Of a stretch of 64,000 bases of DNA, positions 56,669-64,000 are shown in pieces. Below the pieces are notes generated by a model, which searched no databases, had not been told where the DNA came from, and was given only the letters and a program-made list of their open reading frames with translations. The stretch's first letter is position 1. Every line of letters starts with the position of its first letter. The position numbers were made by a program, and so were the translations under genes. Source of the stretch: Agrypnia vestita (taxonomy: Eukaryota > Arthropoda > Insecta > Trichoptera > Phryganeidae); assembly GCA_016648135.1 (NCBI GenBank), contig JADDOH010000524.1, positions 434,001-498,000 of the forward strand, read 5' to 3'.

Positions 56669-57594
56669 TATATTTATCATTCAGTATAAATGTAAGGATG
56701 TGTCATATGTACCTCGACCGATCTTATTGACAGGTGGTGACTACTCGCTTGGCCTCCTTGTTCAAGAAGCACCGAGGGTCTTCGAGGATTCTGAATGAAG
56801 TCAATCTCTCTTCCTCTCATCGCTGCCCATTGTGATCGCCTGCCGTCCTGCGTGTAATGGACGGCTCCGGTAATATTCCATTATTTTTTAATGCGAAGAA
56901 GATTGCCCCATCTTTCCGTTTTGATTAGCAAATGGCTGCCGACTTAATCTTCCGTGTGCCGCGTAATTTGCAAAGCATTTAGAAGCGAATTAACTACCGC
57001 AGCAAGCAATAATGTTGCTGTTCTCAGGGAGCGAGTTCCCGTCCACTGCGCAGAAAGCCGCGGAGCTGTCGATCGATGGTTTTTCGAGACACTTTTGCGA
57101 AGATTCGCCTTTTTGACGCGGGCCGGGTCATTTGCATCGCTCTTACGATCATATATTATTAGCCACGAGGTATTATCGGCTTCCAGGAGATTAGACACGG
57201 TGCATCCATGTTAAATAGTAATCATATACATATATCGTAATCGAAATTTGCTTTAATCGGAAACACGTCAAAATTAATGCGTTTTATCTTAATAAATAAG
57301 TATCTAAACGGTCTCTATTGTTCCACACGCTGTACGAAAACTAATTCATTGTTTTGCATAGTTTATTATTGAAAGATAGATTATCTGTACCTACACTGAA
57401 TTCATTTGTAAGTTGTAATTTTGTAATTGGTTTGTATGCAATACTAAGGTAGGCTGAAAATATCCTGGAGTAAGATCGGATGATGCTTGAACATAGAAGA
57501 TGAACGCACCTCTTCCAACAATGCTTCAAATCTGATACTCCAGATTTATTTATTTATTTTATATCCACGGTTTACATCTATTACAATAAAAGGA

Positions 57595-57598
<4 letters not shown>
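56669..57598. other. Intergenic; mixed-composition block at 56940-57215
   Basis: 56940-57215 is GC-rich, free of known repeats and open on both strands without a recognisable domain. It may be a conserved noncoding element or an exon of an unknown gene. Confidence 0.25.
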
Positions 57599-57631
<33 letters not shown>

Positions 57632-57681
57632 TATATATAGATTTATATATATATATATATATATAATATATATATTATATA
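57599..57681. repeat. TA dinucleotide microsatellite
   Basis: Long TA runs with a few interruptions, at the 3' end of the adjacent LINE tail. A second TA run lies at 58139-58180 on the other side of the same LINE. Confidence 0.9.
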
Positions 57682-57684
57682 TAT

Positions 57685-58110
57685 TTATTAAATTTTTTTT
57701 ATTTATTTATTAGAGACACTACAGGATAATAGGTACATGATACTCTGATAATAAACATTATAGTGAAGACTACGTCCATTATCCCAATTACAAGTGTCTT
57801 CGGCATGCTCTAGTAACATGTATTTTTGCAATTAATTATATTTAACATGTACATTTATGTGTATTGTATATTTTGTGTTTGAATGTAGTGCGATTATTAT
57901 TTAATGAATGACTGATTTAATGGATCTATAGGTTCATGTCATCGTTTAGAAAATGGATGTTGTGTATGAATGAGTTTTTGAACGAAGATAAGGTATCTGC
58001 AAAATTATCAGCATCAATGTTAGGGTCAGCACAATACAAATTCTATGTGCGACACAACCTTGTGATGGGAGAAAAGTAACCGACATTATTAGTGTGCTGG
58101 CTTATTCTAA
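57685..58110 (-). mobile_element. LINE L1a 3' end, second copy
   Basis: Minus strand: FRISQHTNNVGYFSPITRLC-type sequence, SSFKNSFIHNIHFLNDDMNL, stop near 57930, then the same 3' UTR (CCGAAGACACTTGTAATTGG) and AGTGTCTCTAATAAATAAAT tail as 24700-25281. One internal stop (CGCACATAGAATTTG) is present. 5'-truncated and slightly decayed. Confidence 0.65.
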
Positions 58111-58138
58111 AGAACCGAAAAAAGAAAGAAAAAAATAA

Positions 58139-58175
<37 letters not shown>

Positions 58176-58286
58176 ATATTTATTTATCTATCTGTACAAG
58201 TACATAAATCACAAATTAAGTAAAGACAATTAAAAGTGTATATCAGTAAGAACAAAGACATGTATTCATATATGTATTAACAAAAT

Positions 58287-58763
58287 TTAATCAAATAAAT
58301 TAACGGTAAAGTGTTCGTTAAGGAGATTTCGGTAACGACTTAAGTTAATGTTGAGAATATCTGCAATTTGTGCATACTCGTTACCTAGGATGGAAAGTCT
58401 GTTGATCGTGGAGTATTTTTGGTGAGATGTGTTGCTTTTGTTTCAGTGAAAGAATACTTATGAACGAGTATTTCTGGCTGGTATGTGAAAAGATATGGAT
58501 GATAAGAGTTCCGGAGAATCCAAGTTATATGAATGAATTATTTTATATAGATATATGAGATCAGCAATAATGCGTCTGTCGCTAAGTTTAATTAGACCTG
58601 TCTGTATATGAAGTTGATTATAATTGATGTGTTCGATCGGAATTCTTAACTTGTAATTCACGTATCTTAGAAATTTTAATTGGACTTTTTCTGATGTCTG
58701 TGTGTGTGTCGCATAATGTGGTGACCATAATTGACTACAGTATTCCAGCTGACCTCTCACCAA
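58287..58763 (-). pseudogene. LINE reverse transcriptase C-terminal third (family L1c), frameshifted
   Basis: The minus frame from 58763 reads RGQLEYCSQLWSPHYATHTQ, the LEY.S..WSP.....I..IE-type motif after the polymerase core, then SDRRIIADLIYLYKIIHS and IPARNTRS. After a frameshift near 58450 the frame continues SHQKYSTINRLSILGNEYAQ, then INLSRYRNLLNEHFTVNLFD and stops at 58287-58289. It differs in sequence from L1a. The polymerase catalytic motif is absent. Confidence 0.65.
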
Positions 58764-59236
58764 AGATTTATAAATAGATTCGTTAAGGTCTTCAAAATGT
58801 TGCTAAACAACCCCTATGACAGACTTATTCACGTGAATTTTTTTGAGGTTAGTGCATATCTGACGGTGCCACGTCAGATGAACAAGGTAGATGGCTCACC
58901 AATGGGAAGCTTGCAGTGCGACCATTACAACTACAGTATTGCAGGTCTCTTCTTTTTTATTTATTTTCGCAATTAGGCGTTGTACTTTCTGGTTAGTGTT
59001 TTAGTCTTTTTCCAAGTGTTCGGCATAAAATTCTGATATGCTTTTCGCCGTCTAGGTGAACTATCTTAAACATATTTATTTATTTTGAATTATACCTTCG
59101 CGTAATACGTTGTAACCCTTAATCGGGATCGTAGGTCCATTAAGACCCGACAAAAATAAAAAGTTAATTTCTCCCAACTGGACGGCATTAGAATTTCGCG
59201 CGCCTGGCTAAACTCATTACGTCACGGGAACACTTA
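58764..59236. other. Intergenic, nothing recognised
   Basis: No feature supported. It may include a little more decayed LINE sequence next to 58763. Confidence 0.3.
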
Positions 59237-59372
59237 GGGCCTGTTGTTTGATCAGAAGTAAGTTAAGAAAAAAGCATAGATTTTTGCATTCTCGGCCAAT
59301 CAAAACACCCGTTTTCGTAAAAATCTATGTTTTTTGCTTAACTCTTACTCTAACTTCTGATCAAACAGGCCC
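59237..59372. mobile_element. Tourist-like MITE, 136 bp
   Basis: Ends GGGCCTGTT...AACAGGCCC with TTA target duplications (59234-59236 and 59373-59375). The arms continue as TTTGATCAGAAGT and its inverse, and further inside as AAAAATCTATG-type inverse sequence. A three-base TTA duplication with G-rich ends is typical of PIF/Harbinger-derived Tourist elements. Confidence 0.75.
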
Positions 59373-59948
59373 TTAAAGTTTATTAAAAGCGGAGGTACAC
59401 ATTGGTGTTGTGACCAAATGGACCAGAGATACTAGGTTTTATATTTTGTTTACATTAATCTATTTTGTATTTTTTGTGGCTTTAAAGTTAAAACGGTGGA
59501 ATATCTCAATGACCAAGATATTGTTGCTTTGTTGGAAGACGAAAATTGGTGGGCTTTACGGGGCCAAATGAAGAATACCATCATATGATGATCCTGATGA
59601 AACTGATGAAGATGAATCTGAATCTATGATGTTATTGGCACAAGGGAGATGTAAAAGTGGAAGATGAGATGTAAAAAAGATAATTAACAGTAGAAAAATG
59701 TGATATGAATTATATTTGTAAACAGCATATTTGAGAAAGATGTGTTACTAAATGCCACACATAGAGTAAACCGATATTTTTTTTTAGACTTTTTTAAATA
59801 TATTGTCGAATATTAATTTATATTTTTGTTATGAGAAAGCTACGCTAAGCCTTTCAAAACAGAAAATACTTCCAATATTTTCTTATTTTTCGAATTTTTA
59901 TTCCTATCGTTTAGGACTAAAATTTGTTACTCAAATATGTTGTCATAT
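59373..59948. other. Intergenic, nothing recognised
   Basis: A run of GATGA-type repeats (59580-59620) gives acidic chance frames. No gene. Confidence 0.3.
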
Positions 59949-60113
59949 AAAAATTGATATAAGAATGTTCTTAGGTTTTCACGGCCACTCAGAATCTTCA
60001 AGTTTGTGTTTACTGGGGTATTATGCCGTGTTGTTACGACCTTTCGGGCCCGAAAGGTCGTAACAAAACGGCATAATACCCCAGTAAACACAAACTTGAA
60101 AAAAATTGATATA
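59949..60113. mobile_element. Snap-back Penelope insertion, near-perfect palindrome
   Basis: A 13 bp duplication, AAAAATTGATATA, flanks it (59949-59961 and 60101-60113). Inside, the full family end (AGAATGTTCTTAGGTTTTCA) is followed by CAAGTTTGTGTTTACTGGGG, GTTGTTACGACCTTTCG, a centre CGGGCCCG (60046-60053), and the inverse arm back to CAAACTTGAA. One arm differs from the other by a single base (AACAAAACGG versus AACAACACGG). There is essentially no loop. Confidence 0.8.
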
Positions 60114-60756
60114 TCTTGTATAAAAACTTGTTTTTTTTACATTCTTAAATAATACTAAAAAATAATCATTTTTAAGACTAGAATCTAAAATGTATTTTGC
60201 TGCTGGGTCCATTTGGACCCGCAATTCCATATACATAGGTTAAAATGACGATAACGATTAAGGGTCAATTCGTCTGGTGACGAGATCAAAAAGATTGGCT
60301 CATTGTGTCCTCTGTATTTGAATTCGAATATCGATTGTATCTGAATATCGATCATTGGTACTCCAACAGAAAAAATAAATAGCACAGGAGAGTAAAAAAC
60401 GATTCGTAATTTAACGGATTTAAAAGGCCACTACGTACCACCCATGGATTTATTCAAATGAAACAAATTTAAATGTGTGACGAAATTGACTTCAAAGAAT
60501 CGTTAGTGTATCATATTTGTTTAGTACGTGTGTCTATTGTCCATTATGTGCCGGGCTCCAAGCTGCCAAGGGCTACCGGTGCATGTACACGCTGTAATAC
60601 CAAATTATATTACGTTATTGATAAAGTGTGAAATTCGTCATTTTCTAAAATATCTAGTTGTATAAAGGATGATTTGATGTTTTTCTAGTTATTTCATCGA
60701 ATAACAAACTGTTTCTATTTATTCATGTCATTATTGATGAGATATTTGTAGATATA
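60114..60756. other. Intergenic, nothing recognised
   Basis: No gene or repeat boundary supported. Confidence 0.3.
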
Positions 60757-60850
60757 CCCAGTTGGATGAAGCCATGACCCAGAACAGAGAATTGTGGAAA
60801 AAAAGGATAAGGAGAGCCGACCCCAAATGAAATGGGAAATAGGATAAGAG
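60757..60850 (+). pseudogene. RTE-type LINE C-terminal tail
   Basis: The plus frame reads TQLDEAMTQNRELWKKRIRR then ADPK, stop, followed by further lysine-rich codons. It matches the A..NR..W...IRRADP ending of RTE-type proteins. Confidence 0.5.
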
Positions 60851-61552
60851 AAAGAAGAAAGAAGATTTGTAGACATATCTATTATCATACTAACCTCACA
60901 CAGACCGTGTTATACCATCACGGTGATAACGCACATTTATTATAAATACGTTACAGTCCACATATTTTCGATTTTTGAGGTACCTTATCTGACTAGAAAT
61001 CAGATATTCTCTGGGAGCATTAATTAGAATCTCCGGATGTCGTATATTTAGTCAAGACATGAACCCCTCTATTTATAAGTGTTGATGATAAATGCAAAAA
61101 TACGCATGTGCATACAAGACACAGATCGACGTATTTGCGTTGTGACAATCTAAATGAAAAAATGTAGAAAAGGAGTCTCCCAAGGTCTACGCTCCAGAAC
61201 TCTAGGAGACCACAGATGGACTCCTAGAGTCCTGTAGCGGAGACCTTGGTAGATAGAATAAGAGGCGGATATAAGTGAATGGAGGCGTCGAAAGAGATTC
61301 ACCGAAGATAAAATCGTTGTAAGAGGGGGGGCGGGATGGCTATAAGAACCAAACAACCAACCAAAAGAAAGATGAATGGGTGTGGAAGAGGCCCATATAC
61401 AGCAGTGGAGAGATGAAGGCTGAAGACGAAGCTCCAGCTAAGTTTGTATCCAGTGACTTTTTGTATATAATAAAACCTAAATAAATCTCCCACCGAACCC
61501 ATCTCGTGAAAATATATTTTGGCGGCCATGTTCAATATCATCATCATCATCA
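60851..61552. other. Intergenic with an imperfect hairpin at 61180-61249
   Basis: Arms CCAAGGTCTACGCTCCAGAA and CTCTAGGAG pair with 61221-61249 with four mismatches. 61385-61440 resembles LINE 3' UTR (AGGCCCATATACAGCAG). Confidence 0.4.
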
Positions 61553-61880
61553 TCACTTTTGACACCACAACCCTTGGTGGGTCTTGGCCTCCTCAATTAT
61601 CTTCCTCCACTCATCTCGATCTAGTGCCAGCTCTCTCCAGTTCAGAAGCTCCAAGGCAGAGATGTCTTTGAGGACGTTGTCACTCCATCTTAATTTTGGC
61701 CTTCCTAAGCTCCTTCGCTCTATTGGCCTTGAGTTCAGCAGGGACTTTGTTGCTTGATGCTCGGACATTCTCTCCGCATGACCCAGCCACCGAAGTCTTC
61801 CCAGTTTTATAAATTTGGGGACGTTTGGCTCCTTAAATAGAGCATAGAGCTCATTGTTGTAACGTCTGCGCCAAAGATAC
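61553..61880 (-). pseudogene. Endonuclease-reverse transcriptase LINE, C-terminal 105 codons
   Basis: The minus frame, open from about 61880 to the stop at 61553-61555, reads RRRYNNELYALFKEPNVPKF, then GRLRWLGHAERMSEHQATKS, then GRPKLRWSDNVLKDI and WRELALDRDEWRKIIEEAKT. RW.GH..RM and GRP..RW.D.V..D......W...A.DR..WR are the standard terminal motifs of this LINE type. The 3' end is a GAT triplet run (plus-strand ATC run, 61537-61555). 5'-truncated, reading frame otherwise intact. Confidence 0.75.
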
Positions 61881-62543
61881 GCCTTAAAATTTGGTGATAT
61901 TAGTTTGGTGGGGCGTGTTCAATATAAAATAAATACAAACACATAGCGACATCGAGTACTTCAAAGGAGTCATACATCGAAAGGATTCCAAATATATAAA
62001 TGATAAGAATGCACTTATTCTTTATGATACCTGAATTGTACCCTTTAACGGTAACACATATGTATAGGTACACACACAGAGGTATGATTTACAAAACAAC
62101 CTCCTGAAATTAGATTGTAACGCATCGTTCTTTTTCATAGCGGGCAATAAATAATACGTAATCATCTCCCGAATGGCCGGCACAGACTCCTTTGGTCCGC
62201 GAAGCGCCCCACCAAACTAATATCTCTCGATACAGCCAATAATGATTCAGCGTTAATCGCCGCTTTATAATAAACAATAATTTCTGTTCTCTTGCTCAAT
62301 GACTTTGTGTATTTTGAAAGATAATAAGATGACGTTTCATAATAAAATCATACCCGCCGCCGTGGTAGCGCTGCCCGGCATTTTTTGTTCGGCAGCAACC
62401 AGAAGACCAGCGCTGGTGCTGGCTACACAATTTAGTTGTTGTGTGGCTCTAATTGTTTTTGGCTTTTGTCATTACTGAGGATTTTAATTATTGATGGATT
62501 GGTGATTGTTTTGATTAGATTAAATTGGGTGAAAAACATAAAG
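61881..62543. other. Intergenic, mixed composition
   Basis: 62150-62470 has GC-richer patches (CGCCGCCGTGGTAGCGC near 62355-62372) and no recognised gene. Confidence 0.3.
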
Positions 62544-62723
62544 TATGTTACCTCTTCAGATTTGTGTTTTCTAAGGTATTATGCCATGTCATGATGGACC
62601 CTGCAATGGGATCCGAAACGTCGGCTCGAAAGCTCGTAACAACGTGGCATAATACCCCAGAAAACATAAACCTGAAGATTCTGAGTGGCTGTGAAAACCT
62701 AAGAACATTCTTATGTTACCTCT
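62544..62723 (+). mobile_element. Snap-back Penelope insertion with hammerhead-like loop
   Basis: TATGTTACCTCT flanks it on both sides (62544-62555 and 62712-62723). The short left arm TTCAGATTTGTGTTTTCTAA and GGTATTATGCCATG pairs with CGTGGCATAATACCCCAGAA and AACATAAACCTGAA on the right. The loop holds CCCTGCAATGGGATCCGAAA and ACGTCGG, with the CTGATGA core damaged at the junction (ATGATGG). The right side continues to the full end GTGAAAACCTAAGAACATT. Confidence 0.75.
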
Positions 62724-62758
62724 ATTTAAAAAAAATATATACATATTGTAGTTATGTA

Positions 62759-63669
62759 TTAAGGGGGGGTAAGGTTTTTAACTTTTTTTTTTGCATTTTA
62801 TTTTTAATTTTTTAAATGAATGTATAACATCGCAAGAATATTGTGTCAAAATTTCAAGTCAATCGGAGCAAAATTGACGAAATTATGAACATTTGAGCGA
62901 TATCAGACTGATTTTCTATACCTGCTCGGGCAGCTGAGAGACGCGCTCACCTGAGGACTACCGGACGTGCTATTGTATTAGAAGAGTTTTGCGTAGACAA
63001 GGACAAAAAGATGCTGATGATGAAAGCTCTTTGCTGTGTGAAAATGGCATCGACGATTATGTGTAAGTATAAAATAAGTGTTGAGTTTTATTTTGAATTT
63101 TACAGTGTGCAAAACTTTGAAGCGTTTTCCCCACATCTCACGTTTTCAAAGTCGGTGTCCATCATAACTTCAAAACTACTGCACCGATCCTTTTGAAATT
63201 TTGAACACTATTTCTGTACATAATTTACGAGGTAACGCTTGGATCCTTTTTATCAAATATGTAATTAATTTATATTTTTTTATAACAAATTAGTCGATAT
63301 TTTTCGCAAAAAATCGCGTTTTTAACTTCAAAGTGTTCCAAAAAATTGAAAAATTGAAATTTCAAAAAACCCTCCCAGCGTTACCTGGGAATACCTATTA
63401 TCTAACGAATGAACTTTGATTTTTTGATTTCAGATGATCTAGCACCAAGTTATGGTGGACACCGCAATTCTATTTTTTTCCGTGACACGTCCGAATAATC
63501 GCTGCTATTGCCGTATTTTTTAATATTTCTTCTTGAAAAATTTACACAATATTTTTCAAATGTCATACTTTAATGTACTATTGGTTTTAATAAAGAGATT
63601 TTAACTGTGTCGTCACAAAAAATTCACAAAAACTTTTTTTTGTACTAATTAACCTTACCCCCCCCTTAA
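62759..63669. mobile_element. TTAA-flanked non-autonomous element, copy 2
   Basis: TTAA at 62759-62762 and 63666-63669, with 903 bp between them. Closely similar to 8187-9095 over the whole length, including the GGGGGGGTAAGGTT ends and interior CGCTCACCTGAGGACTACCG. Small indels distinguish the two. The shared short frame (63011-63196 here) starts later than in copy 1, which argues against coding constraint. Confidence 0.65.
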
Positions 63670-64000
63670 TGATAACAGTATTTATTAAACATAACAGTAC
63701 CCCCCCCTCTAGGACAATTCTACAAGTATGTTGAGGTGGACACGATATACAACAAAATTCTTACAACATTGTTTAAAACTTACACTGAGATAATTCTTAC
63801 TTTACTTTTTTACTTTAATAATTAAATTAAATACTTTAATTTTGTTATTAAAATAATTAATTTACTTTGATTTTTACGACAACATTGTTCAAAAGTTATA
63901 CTTATTTTGCTGTAGGTATATATTATACAATTATATAATTATTATATTTTGTTATACAGGGTTATTTGGAAAACGTTAATAACCTCGCAGGACTATATTC
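63670..64000. other. AT-rich sequence to window end
   Basis: A C-run (63702-63708) follows the TTAA element. No feature supported. Confidence 0.35.

Noticed and set aside
57599..58180. TA runs as hairpins or replication origins
   Set aside because: Simple dinucleotide repeats beside a LINE tail are sufficient explanation.
1..64000. CRISPR arrays, operons, riboswitches, bacterial terminators or phage genes
   Set aside because: No spaced identical repeats with unique spacers and no gene clusters; composition and repeats are those of an insect nuclear genome.

Overview
This window looks like a stretch of an AT-rich insect nuclear genome, most likely a moth or butterfly. That assignment is an inference. 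It rests on the mix of repeats: Penelope-like elements with hammerhead-type termini, short Helitrons with an ACCCG...CGGGT hairpin before CTAG, RTE-type and Jockey/CR1-like LINE tails, tRNA-derived SINEs, a cecropia-type mariner, and a short run of the insect telomere unit TTAGG. I could not recognise any intact host protein-coding gene. Nearly all coding sequence is transposase or reverse transcriptase, and every such gene is truncated, frameshifted or interrupted by a stop. The window is best read as a gene desert or a very large intron filled with nested mobile elements.

Layout. 0-5 kb: a terminal-inverted-repeat (TIR) element with a SINE inside it, a fold-back MITE, a LINE reverse-transcriptase remnant, and a small inverted-repeat element carrying a well-formed hammerhead-like motif. 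6-11 kb: a Helitron end, an interspersed repeat (called repeat A here), two convergent and mutually homologous heat-shock-type promoter/leader segments with no gene behind them, and between them a 0.9 kb element flanked by TTAA. 11-24 kb: two unidentified minus-strand reading frames, an RTE tail, a long TTTTA microsatellite, tandem duplications and several fold-back MITEs. 24-30 kb: a LINE 3' end, hammerhead-like palindromes, a 406 bp Helitron and Penelope terminal sequence. 30-32 kb: a 5'-truncated Penelope-like element (end of the reverse transcriptase plus GIY-YIG endonuclease) with inverted termini and a perfect 13 bp target duplication, inserted into repeat A. 33-40 kb: SINEs, Helitrons, an LTR-like promoter and a full repeat A copy. 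41.1-42.4 kb: an inactive mariner with both TIRs. 44-49 kb: a snap-back Penelope insertion, telomere-type units and two Helitrons. 51.1-53.8 kb: an intron-containing Tc1/IS630-like transposase gene with unusually wide D-E spacing, TIRs and TA target duplications. 54-64 kb: SINEs, LINE tails, an 0.8 kb TIR element, a Tourist-type MITE, two more snap-back Penelope insertions and the second copy of the TTAA element.

No multi-gene system or pathway is visible. The most informative patterns are (1) a family of Penelope insertions that all combine an inverted, truncated arm with one full end and have 11-13 bp target duplications, with the unpaired loop ranging from nothing to a coding segment; (2) four hammerhead-like motifs in unrelated sequence contexts that share the same fold; (3) the paired heat-shock-type promoters; and (4) the spliced, wide-spaced Tc1-like transposase. 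All boundaries were read by eye and may be off by a few bases.
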